This document shows, piece after piece, positions 17,797 to 26,751 of a stretch of DNA of 64,000 nt; position 1 is the stretch's first letter, and the number at the start of each line of letters is the position of its first letter. A program made the position numbers and the translations under genes. The notes under the pieces are model-generated. The model searched no databases and had not been told where the DNA came from. It worked only from the letters and a program-made list of their open reading frames with translations. This DNA is from Nocardioides marinus (GTDB taxonomy: Bacteria; Actinomycetota; Actinomycetes; Propionibacteriales; Nocardioidaceae), in assembly GCF_013408145.1 (NCBI RefSeq), contig NZ_JACBZI010000001.1:2742001-2806000 (forward strand), written 5' to 3'.

Positions 17797-17806
17797 GTCT
17801 GCGGGC

Positions 17807-18670
17807 ATGCGCAACGGACTCGTCCTGTTCACCTCCGACCGCGGCATCCGGCCCGCCGACCTCGCGGTCGCGGCCGAGGAGCGCGGCTTCGACACCTTCT
17901 ACGTGCCCGAGCACACCCACATCCCCGTCAAGCGGACCGCTGCACACCCCGGCACCAAGGACGAGACGCTGCCCGACGACCGCTACCTGCGCACGCTCGA
18001 CCCGTGGGTCTCGCTGGCCACCGTCGCCGCGCGCACCTCGCGGATCAAGCTGTCCACGGCCGTCGCGCTGCCGGTCGAGTCCGACCCGATCACGCTGGCC
18101 AAGACGATCGCCACCCTCGACCACCTCTCCGACGGCCGCGTCGAGATCGGCGCCGGGTTCGGGTGGAACACCGACGAGCTCGCCGACCACCACGTGCCCG
18201 CCGAGAAGCGGCGCACCGTGCTGCGGGAGTACGTCGAGGCCATGCGGGCCCTGTGGACGCAGGAGGAGGCGTCGTACGACGGGGAGTTCGTGCAGTTCGG
18301 CCCGTCCTGGGCCTACCCCAAGCCGGCCGCGCACATCCCGCTGATCATCGGTGCCGGCGGCGGCCCGAAGACCTTCAGGTGGATCTCCGAGAACGCCGAC
18401 GGCTGGATGACCACCCCGACCCAGCAGGACATCTCCGGCAAGATCGAGGAGCTCAAGGCCGCCTGGGCCGAGGCCGGTCGCGACGGACTGCCGGACATCC
18501 GCATCCTCATCGCGTTCAAGCCGAACCCCGACGACCTCGTGCGCTGGGCCGAGCAGGGCGTCTCCGAGCTGATCTGGGGCGTGCCCGACAAGGCCCCGGA
18601 CGAGGTCATCGCCTCGCTGGACCGGATGGCCGACCGGCTGGGCATCCAGCCGCCGGCACTCATCGGCTGA
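17807..18670 (+). CDS. LLM-class F420-dependent oxidoreductase
   Basis: A 287-residue luciferase-like monooxygenase-fold protein. Marks are [48 protein letters not shown] and [14 protein letters not shown], which fit the F420-binding LLM group (TIGR03619-like) better than FMN luciferases. Actinobacteria use these for hydride transfer to or from varied substrates. A KstR-like box immediately upstream suggests sterol-linked regulation; F420-dependent LLM proteins such as Rv3520c belong to the mycobacterial KstR regulon. No sterol-degradation gene neighbours it, so the role stays open. Confidence 0.88.
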   Translation: MRNGLVLFTSDRGIRPADLAVAAEERGFDTFYVPEHTHIPVKRTAAHPGTKDETLPDDRYLRTLDPWVSLATVAARTSRIKLSTAVALPVESDPITLAKTIATLDHLSDGRVEIGAGFGWNTDELADHHVPAEKRRTVLREYVEAMRALWTQEEASYDGEFVQFGPSWAYPKPAAHIPLIIGAGGGPKTFRWISENADGWMTTPTQQDISGKIEELKAAWAEAGRDGLPDIRILIAFKPNPDDLVRWAEQGVSELIWGVPDKAPDEVIASLDRMADRLGIQPPALIG

Positions 18671-18702
18671 CCGGCCGGCTGACCCGGCAGGGTCGTGCCC
18701 CC

Positions 18703-18726
18703 CAGCGGGCGCCATGGCGCCCGCTG
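18703..18726. terminator. Palindrome with shared 24-base core (copy 1)
   Basis: A perfect 24-base palindrome centred on GCGCCATGGCGC, flanked by imperfect arms (GTGC left, GCAC right). It lies 33 bases after the LLM stop and before the LuxR gene. The same core recurs at 19939-19960 (one mismatch) and 36571-36594. Confidence 0.7.
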
Positions 18727-18820
18727 ACCCGCACGCCCCCCCATCTGAGGGGGTGCGGGCGGGCCGGAGCGGGCCTAGTCTCGTAGGACCGTCTCGGACC
18801 GGCCCCACACCGGAGGACGC

Positions 18821-19894
18821 ATGCCCACGCTCAGCCCCGACTGCGCCGAACGCACCCTCGCAGGCGTACGCCGCTTCTGCGGCAGCGCGACCGTCGAGAC
18901 CGACCTGCTGGCCGGGCTGGCGCAGCGGGTGCGCCCGGCCGTGGGCTGGGACTGCGGCGTGTGGTTCACCACCGACCCGAGCACGACGCTGTTCACCGAC
19001 GCGCACGTGGACGGCTTCGCACCCGACACCTGCGCCCCCTGGTTCCACCACGAGCTCAACGTCGAGGACGTCAACCTCTTCCGCGACCTCGCCGGCACCG
19101 GGCGCGTGGCCGTGCTGGCGCGCGACTGCGACGACCCGGTACGCCGCAGCGCCCGCCACCGTGAGGTGATGCGGCCGCGGGGGCTCGAGCACGAGGTGCG
19201 GCTCACCGTCGGCGACGCGTCGGGCACCTGGGGAGCCATCGAGCTGCACCGCGAGCGCGGCAGCCGCGACTTCGACACCGAGGAGCTGGACCTCCTGGCC
19301 CGCTTGGCCCCCGTGGTCGCCCGTGGCATCCGCCGCCAGGCGCTGGAGCGGGCGGCGCGCGACGGGGCGGACGAGACGGGCCCGGGGCTGCTCCTGGTCT
19401 CACCGGACGGCGAGGTCCGGCCGGGCACCGCCGCCGGCGCGGCCTGGCTGGCGCTCCTGGTGCCGCGGGACTCCCAGGACACCCACTCCGCCCTGCACAC
19501 CGTCGCCGCGCTCGGCACCCGCGACATCGGCACCGCGCGCCTGCGGACCCGCGCGGCCGACGGTCGCTGGGTGACGCTGCACGTCGCACCGGCCGTCGAC
19601 AGCGACGACCGGGTCGTCATCGTCGAGCCCACCGCGCCGCCGGAGATCGCGGACCTCCTCGCCCGCGCCCACGGCCTCAGCGCGCGCGAGCGCGAGGTCA
19701 CCCTCGGCCTGGCACGCGGCGAGAGCACCGAGACCATGGCCGCGCGCCTGTGCGTGTCGCCGCACACCGTGCGCGACCACCTCAAGGCGGTGTTCCGCAA
19801 GACCGGGACGACCAGCCGCACGGAGGTCGTCTCGCACCTGTTCAACAGCTGGTACGCCGAGCGCGTCCTCGGCCGGCACGGCTCGACCGGCTAG
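18821..19894 (+). CDS. LuxR-type transcriptional regulator with GAF-like sensor region
   Basis: A 357-residue protein. Residues about 20-180 resemble a GAF-type sensory domain (CGVWFTTDPSTTLF, WGAIELHRERGSRDFDTEELDLLARLAPVVARGIR). The C-terminal about 65 residues are a LuxR helix-turn-helix: LSAREREVTLGLARGESTE followed by VSPHTVRDHLKAVFRKTGT. There is no receiver domain. GGAGG lies 4 bases before the ATG. Ligand and targets are unknown. It stands alone between two hairpins and is convergent with ileS. Confidence 0.88.
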   Translation: MPTLSPDCAERTLAGVRRFCGSATVETDLLAGLAQRVRPAVGWDCGVWFTTDPSTTLFTDAHVDGFAPDTCAPWFHHELNVEDVNLFRDLAGTGRVAVLARDCDDPVRRSARHREVMRPRGLEHEVRLTVGDASGTWGAIELHRERGSRDFDTEELDLLARLAPVVARGIRRQALERAARDGADETGPGLLLVSPDGEVRPGTAAGAAWLALLVPRDSQDTHSALHTVAALGTRDIGTARLRTRAADGRWVTLHVAPAVDSDDRVVIVEPTAPPEIADLLARAHGLSAREREVTLGLARGESTETMAARLCVSPHTVRDHLKAVFRKTGTTSRTEVVSHLFNSWYAERVLGRHGSTG

Positions 19895-19928
19895 CGGACC
19901 TCCCCGGCCGTCTCCCCCGGGTCGGCCT

Positions 19929-19970
19929 CGTGTGGCTCAGCGGGCGCCATGGCGCGCGCTGAGCCACACG
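19929..19970. terminator. 42-base palindrome between luxR-type gene and ileS (copy 2)
   Basis: A 21-bp stem with a single G-G mismatch and no loop, centred on CATG at 19948-19951. The inner part is the shared core seen at 18703 and 36571; the outer arms (CGTGTGGCTCAG and its complement) are unique. It sits between convergent stops at 19894 and 19976, so a bidirectional terminator is the simplest reading. Confidence 0.8.
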
Positions 19971-19975
19971 ACCCG

Positions 19976-22900
19976 TCAGGCCCTGGTGACGCTGAGCGTC
20001 GCCTTCTCTCCGGCGCCGAGGTCGACGAGCAGGGCGTCGGCGTCGGCCGGCCCCACGGCGTACGACGTCGTGAGGGTCTCCTCGCACACCATCTGCTCGT
20101 GGGTGCGGGCCGCGGCCCGCAGCGCCTCGGAGCCGCCGACGACCAGGCGGATGCGGTCCGAGACCTCCAGGCCGGCGTCACGGCGGGCCTGCTGCACGGC
20201 GCGGACCAGGTCGCGGGCCAGGCCCTCGGCGGCCAGCTCGTCGGTGACGGTGGTGTCGAGGACCACGAAGCCGCCGGCCGGCAGCATGCCCACCGCGGTG
20301 GCGTCGTCCGCGGCACCGGCGACGGTCTCGAGGGTGTACTCCCCCTCGACCAGCGCCAGCCCGCCGGCGGTGACGGTGCCGTCCTCGGCCACCGACCAGT
20401 CACCGGACTTCGAGCCCTTGATGGCCTGCTGGACGTCCTTGCCCAGGCGCGGACCGGCGGCACGGGCGTTGACGGTGAGCTTCTGCTCCACGCCGTACGC
20501 CGCGGCCTCGTCCGCGTCCGCGGCGAGCAGTCGGACCGTCTTCACGTTCACCTCGTCGGCCACGATCGACTCGAAGCCCTCCAACCCGGCGGGGTCGGCG
20601 ACGACCACGGTGAGCGTGGACAGCGGCAGCCGGTTGCGCAGCGAGCGCGCCTTGCGCAGCGCCGAGGTCGCCGAGCAGACCTCGCGCACCGTGTCCATGG
20701 CGGCCACGAGCGCGTCGTCGGCGGGCAGCCGGTCGGCCGCCGGGTAGTCGGCCAGGTGCACCGAGCGGCCGCCGGTCAGGCCGCGCCAGATCTCCTCGGT
20801 GGTCAGCGGCAGCAGCGGCGCGGTGGCGCGGCAGACCGTCTCGAGCACCGTGTGCAGCGTCGAGAAGGCCTGGGCGTCCTCGTCCCAGAACCGGTCGCGG
20901 GAGCGGCGGATGTACCAGTTGGTCAGCACGTCGAGGAAGCCGCGCGTCAGCTCGCAGGCGTCGGCGACGGCGTACCCGTCGAGGGCCTCGGTCATGTCGG
21001 CGACGTAGTCGCGGCACTTGGCCAGCAGGTAGCGGTCCAGCGGGTCGGTGGAGTCGGTCGAGCCCTCGACGTCGACGCCCGCGCCGTCGGCGGCGGCGTT
21101 GGCGTAGAGCTGGAAGAAGTACCAGCTGTTCCACAGCGGGATCATCACCTGGCGCACCGAGTCGCGGATGCCCTGCTCGGTGACGATGAGGTTGCCACCG
21201 CGCAGGATGGGTGAGGCCATGAGGAACCAGCGCATCGCGTCGGCGCCGTCGCGGTCGAAGACCTCGCGCACGTCGGGGTAGTTGCGCAGCGACTTCGACA
21301 TCTTGTTGCCGTCGGAGCCGAGCACGATGCCGTGGCTGATGCAGTTCTCGAAGGCCGGCTTGTCGAAGAGCGCGGTCGCGAGGATGTGCAGCGTGTAGAA
21401 CCAGCCGCGGGTCTGGCCGATGTACTCGACGATGAAGTCGGCCGGGAAGTGCGCGTCCTTGCCGGCGGTGCCGGCGAACCAGTCGGCGTTCTCGAACGGG
21501 TAGTGCACCTGGGCGTAGGACATCGAGCCCGAGTCGAACCACACGTCGAGCACGTCCGGGACTCGGCGCATCATGCTCTTGCCGGTGGGGTCGTCGGGGT
21601 TGGGACGCACCAGGTCGTCCACGAACGGCCGGTGCAGGTCGGGCTCGCCGGCCGCGTTGCGCGGGAGCGTGCCGAAGTCGCGCTCGATCTCCTCGAACGA
21701 GCCGTAGACGTCGATGCGCGGGTACGCCTCGTCGTCGGACTTCCACACCGGCACCGGGCTGCCCCAGAAGCGGTTGCGGGTGATCGACCAGTCGCGGGCG
21801 TTCTCCAGCCAGCGACCGAACTGGCCGTCCTGGATGTGCCCGGGCACCCAGTTGATCTGCTGGTTGAGCTCGAGCATCCGCTGCTTGATCGCGGTGACCT
21901 CGACGAACCACGACGAGACGCCCTTGTAGATCAGCGGCTCGCGGCAGCGCCAGCAGTGCGGGTAGGAGTGGTCGTAGGTCTCGCGGCGCAGCAGGATCGT
22001 GCCGGGGGTGACGCTGCCGATCTCGCCCTCGCCACGGGTGGCGGCCTTGAGGTGGTCGATGATGTGCAGGTTGGCGTCGAAGACGCGCATGCCGGCGTAG
22101 TCGGTGACGGGGTGGGTGAAGCGGCCGTCCTTGCCGACCGGCATGACCGCCTCGATGCCCTCGCGGTCGGTGACCTCCTTGTCGACCTCACCGAACGCGC
22201 CGGCGGTGTGCACCAGGCCGACACCGTCGGTGGTGGTGACGGCGTCGTCGGCGGCGACGACACGGAACGCGCGACCGAACTCCTCGCCGGCATGGTCGGC
22301 GTAGTAGGAGAACGGCGGGTCGTAGGTGCGCCCGACCAGCTGGGCACCGGTGTAGCGACCGAGGACCGTCGCCTCGTCGGCGTCGGGGAAGAGCTCGCGC
22401 TTGTACGCCGTCAGCCGGGCCTCCGCGACGACGTACTTGGCCTTCTCCTCCGTGCCCGGGACCGGGCCCTCGACGACGACGTACTCGATCTCGGAGCCGA
22501 CCATCACGGCCAGGTGGCTGGGCAGGGTCCAGGGCGTGGTCGTCCACACCAGCAGGTGCGCGCCGTCGAGGACCTCGTCCTCCCCGGTGGCGTGCATCCG
22601 CAGGCCGACGGTGACCGCCGGGTCCTGGACCTGCTTGTAGACGTCGTCGTCCATCCGCAGCTCGTGGTTGGACAGCGGCGTCTCGTCGTTCCAGCAGTAC
22701 GGCAGGACGCGGAAGCCCTCGTAGACCAGACCCTTGTCGTGCAGGGACTTGAACGCCCAGATGACCGACTCCATGTAGTCGGGGTTCATCGTCTTGTAGT
22801 CGTGGTCGAAGTCGACCCAGCGGGCCTGGCGGGTGACGTAGTCGCGCCACTCGCCGGTGTACTTCATGACCGACTCGCGGCAGGCGTCGTTGAACTTCTC

Positions 22901-23278
22901 GATGCCGAGCTCGACGATCTCGTCGGTGGTCTTGATGCCGTTGAGACGCATCGCCTCGAGCTCGGCGGGCAGGCCGTGGGTGTCCCAGCCGAAGCGGCGC
23001 TCCACGCGCTTGCCTCGCATCGTCTGGTAGCGCGGGACGAGGTCCTTGACGTAGCCGGTGAGCAGGTGGCCGTAGTGCGGCAGGCCGTTGGCGAACGGCG
23101 GGCCGTCGTAGAAGACGAACTCGTTCTCGCCGCGCTCGCCCGGGTCGCGCTGGTCGATGGAGGCCTGGAAGGTGCCGTCGGCGGCCCAGTAGGCCAGCAC
23201 CCGCTCCTCGATCTCGGGGAAGCGCGGGCTGCTGGGGACCGACGAGGCGTCGGTGTGGGAGACCTTGGGGTAGGTCAT
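19976..23278 (-). CDS. ileS: Isoleucyl-tRNA synthetase
   Basis: A 1100-residue class Ia synthetase. The HIGH motif appears as PHYGHL (67-72) and KMSKS is at 659-663. The editing domain contains [11 protein letters not shown] and GEEFGRAF; the anticodon-binding part ([15 protein letters not shown]) and a long C-terminal extension follow. The length and wording fit the IleRS2 type that includes eukaryote-like, mupirocin-tolerant enzymes. The ATG at 23278 has AGGAG at the right distance; upstream sequence is a T-box leader, not coding. It charges tRNA-Ile and corrects valine mischarging. Regulation by uncharged tRNA-Ile is expected from the leader. Confidence 0.97.
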   Translation of the reverse strand: MTYPKVSHTDASSVPSSPRFPEIEERVLAYWAADGTFQASIDQRDPGERGENEFVFYDGPPFANGLPHYGHLLTGYVKDLVPRYQTMRGKRVERRFGWDTHGLPAELEAMRLNGIKTTDEIVELGIEKFNDACRESVMKYTGEWRDYVTRQARWVDFDHDYKTMNPDYMESVIWAFKSLHDKGLVYEGFRVLPYCWNDETPLSNHELRMDDDVYKQVQDPAVTVGLRMHATGEDEVLDGAHLLVWTTTPWTLPSHLAVMVGSEIEYVVVEGPVPGTEEKAKYVVAEARLTAYKRELFPDADEATVLGRYTGAQLVGRTYDPPFSYYADHAGEEFGRAFRVVAADDAVTTTDGVGLVHTAGAFGEVDKEVTDREGIEAVMPVGKDGRFTHPVTDYAGMRVFDANLHIIDHLKAATRGEGEIGSVTPGTILLRRETYDHSYPHCWRCREPLIYKGVSSWFVEVTAIKQRMLELNQQINWVPGHIQDGQFGRWLENARDWSITRNRFWGSPVPVWKSDDEAYPRIDVYGSFEEIERDFGTLPRNAAGEPDLHRPFVDDLVRPNPDDPTGKSMMRRVPDVLDVWFDSGSMSYAQVHYPFENADWFAGTAGKDAHFPADFIVEYIGQTRGWFYTLHILATALFDKPAFENCISHGIVLGSDGNKMSKSLRNYPDVREVFDRDGADAMRWFLMASPILRGGNLIVTEQGIRDSVRQVMIPLWNSWYFFQLYANAAADGAGVDVEGSTDSTDPLDRYLLAKCRDYVADMTEALDGYAVADACELTRGFLDVLTNWYIRRSRDRFWDEDAQAFSTLHTVLETVCRATAPLLPLTTEEIWRGLTGGRSVHLADYPAADRLPADDALVAAMDTVREVCSATSALRKARSLRNRLPLSTLTVVVADPAGLEGFESIVADEVNVKTVRLLAADADEAAAYGVEQKLTVNARAAGPRLGKDVQQAIKGSKSGDWSVAEDGTVTAGGLALVEGEYTLETVAGAADDATAVGMLPAGGFVVLDTTVTDELAAEGLARDLVRAVQQARRDAGLEVSDRIRLVVGGSEALRAAARTHEQMVCEETLTTSYAVGPADADALLVDLGAGEKATLSVTRA

Positions 23279-23393
23279 CGCTGGGCTCTCCTGCGTCTGC
23301 TGGTCGTCTGGGTCTTCGATCGTCGAGCATGTCGACACCCAGGGACGACCCTCGCGGACCGCGGTACCACCCTGCTTGCGGTCCCGACCAGCT

Positions 23394-23412
23394 GGTCGAG
23401 CGTGTCGAGACC
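23394..23412 (+). repeat. Short REP-like element (type C) inside the ileS leader
   Basis: The 19 bases GGTCGAGCGTGTCGAGACC are flanked by GG and ACC and resemble the ends of the longer REP-like repeats elsewhere in the window (GGTCGAG ... GTCGAGACC). It lies between the stem II region and the T-box bulge, where leaders usually have a variable linker. Confidence 0.55.
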
Positions 23413-23476
23413 ACCACTCGTTCACGGCTGTGACGGGCCTACCCGTCCGGTTCTACTGAGTCCCGCGTCGCTCGGT

Positions 23477-23495
23477 GGTCGAGCTCGTCGGGACC
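23477..23495 (+). repeat. Second type C REP-like element in the ileS leader
   Basis: GGTCGAGCTCGTCGGGACC, 19 bases, is preceded by GGT as in the other copies. It is a degenerate partner of the element at 23394-23412 and falls between the likely specifier region and stem II. Confidence 0.45.
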
Positions 23496-23586
23496 GTTCT
23501 TCCGGAGGCTCGCCGCTGATGACGGCTCAGACGCCTGTACGTCGGATGGTACGGCGCAGCGCGGTCGATCCGGAAATGGGTTCCCC

Positions 23587-24171
23587 TCAGCCCGCGAGCC
23601 AGGCGAGCACCCGCGCGGCGACCTCCTCCGGGGAGAGGTCGGTGTTGTCCAGACGCAGGTGCCGGTGCTCGGCGAGGACCACGTCGGCGGGACTGGGCCG
23701 ATCGGGGTCGGTGTTCATCCGCTCGCGGTCCATCTCCACGACGTGGCGCTGCGACCACTCGAGGTCGCTCTTGGAGGGCTTGGCGGCGACCCGGTCGGCG
23801 CCGGTGTTGCGCACCAGCCGCGTCTCCAGCCCCGCGTACAGCTCGACGAACGAGACCCGCAGCCCGCGGTCGGCGTACGGCGCGATGAAGCGGCGCACGT
23901 AGTCGGCGTCCTCGGGCAGGTCGACGCCCCACACGAACGTGGCGACCAGCCGCATCCCGGACGCGGCGGCCTCCTCGACGACCTCGCGCCGCCACGCCTC
24001 CTTGAGCCGCTCGAAGCCCGGGTGCCCGAAGCCGAACACCTCGGCCAGCGGCTCGATGACGTGGTGGTTGTGGAAGAGCCGGAAGTCGGAGGCGGCCGTG
24101 ATCGTGCGCCCGACGGTCATCTTCCCGACCGCTGGCGGGCCGATCACGACGAGCAGCTCTCCCGAGGACAT
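23587..24171 (-). CDS. P-loop AAA-type ATPase/kinase-like protein
   Basis: A 194-residue protein that begins MSSGELLVVIGPPAVGKMTVG, a good Walker A (GPPAVGKM, Lys at about residue 17). Later segments include FRLFHNHHVIEPL and VSFVELYAGLETRLVRN. The shape is that of small nucleotide or shikimate-kinase-like enzymes annotated as AAA family ATPase. Substrate unknown. It is divergent from the DinB gene with about 50 bases between, and the ileS T-box leader begins downstream of its stop. Confidence 0.82.
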   Translation of the reverse strand: MSSGELLVVIGPPAVGKMTVGRTITAASDFRLFHNHHVIEPLAEVFGFGHPGFERLKEAWRREVVEEAAASGMRLVATFVWGVDLPEDADYVRRFIAPYADRGLRVSFVELYAGLETRLVRNTGADRVAAKPSKSDLEWSQRHVVEMDRERMNTDPDRPSPADVVLAEHRHLRLDNTDLSPEEVAARVLAWLAG

Positions 24172-24223
24172 GCGCGGAGGCTAACCAGTTGCCCCGCTGG
24201 ACGCGATGGCGTTTCCTGCGCGC

Positions 24224-24751
24224 ATGAGCGACATGTGGCTGCCCCAGGACGAGGACCCGCGGATGCAGGCCGGTCCGACCCGCGGCGAGAAGGAGACGGT
24301 GCTCGGCTACCTCGAGCACTACCGCGCCACGCTGGAGCTCAAGTGCGGCGGCCTCTCCCCCGCGCAGATGGCGACCGCGTCGGTGCCGCCGTCGCGGATG
24401 TCGCTGCTCGGCATGGTGCGCCACCTGGCCCGCGTCGAGCACCACTGGGCGCGGCGGGTGCTGGAGGGCGAGACCGGGCTGGAGCGGCTCTTCCAGTCCG
24501 AGGACGCGGGGTTCACGCTCCCCGACACCGTCGAGGCGGCGTACGTCGACGAGGCCTGGGCCCGCTGGCGCGAGGAGGTCGCGCACGCCCGGTCGGTGGC
24601 CGACGCGATGGCGATGGACGCGCTGGTCGAGGTGCACGGCGAGCGGATCGAGGTGCGCGACGTGCTGGTGCACCTGGTCGAGGAGTACGCCCGTCACCTG
24701 GGTCACGTGGACCTGCTGCGCGAGTGCCTGGACGGCCGCGTCGGGCAGTGA
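24224..24751 (+). CDS. DinB-family (DUF664-type) protein
   Basis: A 175-residue four-helix-bundle protein. Candidate metal-binding histidines lie in MVRHLARVEHHW and EEYARHLGHVDLLREC, the pattern of DinB/YfiT-like metalloenzymes, some of which are mycothiol-dependent transferases. The presence of mshB in the window makes a mycothiol link possible but unproven. The start is the ATG at 24224 (MSDMWLPQDEDPRM); a codon upstream at 24206 adds six residues without a better ribosome binding site. Confidence 0.82.
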   Translation: MSDMWLPQDEDPRMQAGPTRGEKETVLGYLEHYRATLELKCGGLSPAQMATASVPPSRMSLLGMVRHLARVEHHWARRVLEGETGLERLFQSEDAGFTLPDTVEAAYVDEAWARWREEVAHARSVADAMAMDALVEVHGERIEVRDVLVHLVEEYARHLGHVDLLRECLDGRVGQ

Positions 24752-24774
24752 CCGCTGCGTTCTAGGGTGGAGCC

Positions 24775-25740
24775 GTGAGTACTGCGACCTCTGCCTGGGC
24801 CCACGGACTGGCCACCGTCTCGACCGACTCCGCCACCGAGGGCAGCGTCCTGGACGTGTGGTTCCCCCACCCCCACCTCGGTGAGCGTCCCGCCGACGAC
24901 GAGGCTCCCCGTGAGCTGGTCGAGGCGACCGGCAGCGACCACGCACGCCGCATCCGCCGCGAGGTCGTGACCGTCGAGATCGCCGACCTCGCCGCCGCCC
25001 CGACCACCACCGCCGAGGTGTGGCTGCGCCTGCACCTGCTCTCCCACCGGCTCGTGGCACCGCACGGCCTGTCGTTGGAGGGCCAGTTCGGTCTGCTCAC
25101 CAACGTGGTGTGGACCAGCGCCGGGCCGTGCGCGGTCGAGGGCTTCGAGGACACCCGTGCCCGGATGCGGATGCACGGTCAGCACGTGTCGGTCTACGGG
25201 ATCGACAAGTTCCCGCGGATGACCGACTACGTCGTCCCCACCGGCGTGCGCATCGCCGACGCCGACCGCGTGCGCCTGGGCGCCCACCTCGCCTCGGGCA
25301 CCACCGTCATGCACGAGGGCTTCGTGAACTTCAACGCCGGCACGCTCGGCGCCTCGATGGTCGAGGGCCGCATCTCGGCCGGCGTCGTCGTCGGCGACGG
25401 CTCCGACGTGGGCGGCGGGGCCTCGATCATGGGCACCCTGTCCGGCGGCGGCAAGCAGGTCATCTCCATCGGCGAGCGCTGCCTGCTCGGCGCCAACGCC
25501 GGCCTGGGCATCTCGCTGGGCGACGACTGCGTGGTCGAGGCCGGTTGCTACGTCACCGCCGGCACCAAGGTGACCGTCCGCGGTGTCGCCGGCGTCGAGG
25601 ACGGCGAGGTCATCAAGGCCGCCGAGCTCTCCGGCGCCAGCAACGTGCTGTTCCGTCGCAACTCCGTCACCGGCGCCGTCGAGGCCGTGCCGTGGAAGGG
25701 CGAGGGCATCGCGCTCAACGCCGACCTGCACAAGAACTGA
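24775..25740 (+). CDS. dapD: Tetrahydrodipicolinate N-succinyltransferase
   Basis: A 321-residue trimeric left-handed beta-helix enzyme of the long actinobacterial DapD type. The hexapeptide-repeat part runs from about residue 155 to 290: [55 protein letters not shown]. It adds succinyl to tetrahydrodipicolinate on the route to meso-diaminopimelate and lysine. It starts at GTG 24775 (MSTATSAW). dapE lies at 16623 and dapC at 29309. The gene follows DinB by 23 bases. Confidence 0.95.
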   Translation: MSTATSAWAHGLATVSTDSATEGSVLDVWFPHPHLGERPADDEAPRELVEATGSDHARRIRREVVTVEIADLAAAPTTTAEVWLRLHLLSHRLVAPHGLSLEGQFGLLTNVVWTSAGPCAVEGFEDTRARMRMHGQHVSVYGIDKFPRMTDYVVPTGVRIADADRVRLGAHLASGTTVMHEGFVNFNAGTLGASMVEGRISAGVVVGDGSDVGGGASIMGTLSGGGKQVISIGERCLLGANAGLGISLGDDCVVEAGCYVTAGTKVTVRGVAGVEDGEVIKAAELSGASNVLFRRNSVTGAVEAVPWKGEGIALNADLHKN

Positions 25741-25767
25741 CTTGGAGCCGTCCCGGACCATGGGGGC

Positions 25768-26733
25768 GTGAACCCCGCGAGCAAGGCCGTCGGCGCCCTG
25801 CTGGCCCTCGGGCTCGTGGCCGCCACGGCCGTGGGCGCCTGGTACGTCGTGCGCGAGATCGGCCCGGGGTTCCTCCCCGACCGATGCGAGGCGACGGTCG
25901 GCGGCCGGACCGTCGAGCTCACCCCCGAGCAGGCCGAGAACGCCGGGCTGATCGCGGCCATCGGCGTACGACGCGGGCTGCCGGCGCGGGCGGTGTCGAT
26001 CGCGCTCGCGACCGCCTACCAGGAGTCGGGCATTCGCAACCTGACCACCGGTGACCGCGACTCGCTGGGGCTCTTCCAGCAGCGGCCGTCGCAGGGGTGG
26101 GGCACCAAGCGCGAGGTCACCGACCCGGTGCACGCCACGAACGCCTTCTACGACGCGCTGGTCGAGATCGAGGGCTACCGCGACCTGCCGATCACCGAGG
26201 CCGCGCAGGCCGTGCAGCGCTCGGCGTTCCCCGAGGCCTACGCCGACCACGAGGACGACGCCCGCGCCCTGGCCAGCGCGCTGACCGGCAACTCCCGGGC
26301 CGCGTTCCACTGCGAGGTCCCCGGCACGGCCGAGGCGGCCGACGCCCGGCTGGGCGGCAACGGGCTGACCCCGCGGGCCGAGGACGTGCGGACGGAGGCG
26401 GTGGCGGTCTTCGGCCCCCTCTCCCTGGGCGGGTTCGCCCCCGGTGGCGTGCGGGACGGCCACATCCCCGGGTCGACGCACTACGACGGTCGCGCGGTCG
26501 ACATCTTCTTCCGGCCGATCAGCGACGCCAGCCGGACCCGCGGCTGGGCCGTCGCGTCGTACCTCGTGGCGCAGGCCGAGCGGCTGTCCATCCAGACGAT
26601 CATCTTCGACGCCAAGATCTGGACCGCCCGCCGCAGCGACGAGGGCTGGCGGAAGTACGACACCCCCGACCGCCCCGGGGACCCCGACGTCCTGGCCCAC
26701 CGCGACCACGTGCACGTCGACGTGTTCAGCTGA
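25768..26733 (+). CDS. Membrane-anchored or secreted protein with lysozyme-like and M15-like regions
   Basis: A 321-residue protein. Residues 5-28 form a signal or anchor helix. The segment at about 60-170 (RAVSIALATAYQESGIRNLTTGDRDSLGLFQQRP in overview) has the Glu-Ser-Gly and Gly-Leu-Phe-Gln-Gln pattern of lysozyme/transglycosylase folds. The C-terminal part has STHYDGRAVDI, matching the SxHxxGxAxD zinc motif of M15 peptidases, and ends DHVHVDVF with an HxH. Together they suggest a peptidoglycan hydrolase with two activities. Homologues are often annotated only as hypothetical or heavy-metal transporter, which the sequence does not support. It begins with GTG 27 bases after dapD. Confidence 0.78.
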   Translation: MNPASKAVGALLALGLVAATAVGAWYVVREIGPGFLPDRCEATVGGRTVELTPEQAENAGLIAAIGVRRGLPARAVSIALATAYQESGIRNLTTGDRDSLGLFQQRPSQGWGTKREVTDPVHATNAFYDALVEIEGYRDLPITEAAQAVQRSAFPEAYADHEDDARALASALTGNSRAAFHCEVPGTAEAADARLGGNGLTPRAEDVRTEAVAVFGPLSLGGFAPGGVRDGHIPGSTHYDGRAVDIFFRPISDASRTRGWAVASYLVAQAERLSIQTIIFDAKIWTARRSDEGWRKYDTPDRPGDPDVLAHRDHVHVDVFS

Positions 26734-26751
26734 GGCGGGCGAGCAGAGCGT

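Larger units (their letters stand above)
23279..23545 (-). promoter_or_regulatory. T-box riboswitch leader of ileS
   Basis: On the minus strand, 23359-23372 reads GGGTGGTACCGCGG, the T-box bulge that pairs with the tRNA acceptor end. Upstream are CAGTAGAACCGGACGGGTAG and GCCCGTCACAGCC, typical of the stem II region of actinobacterial ileS leaders. An ATC near 23517-23522 could be the Ile specifier. Actinobacterial ileS T-boxes act on translation initiation by sequestering the ribosome binding site, and there is no terminator-like T-run here. Outer limits are approximate. The 300-base gap between ileS and the next gene holds nothing else apparent except the repeat-like segments listed separately. 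Confidence 0.85.

Noticed and set aside
21332-23902. Long open frame of 856 codons on the plus strand opposite ileS
   Set aside because: A shadow of high-GC codon bias: ileS on the other strand has all its motifs, while this frame has low-complexity Val/Gly/Asp/Arg sequence and no domain.
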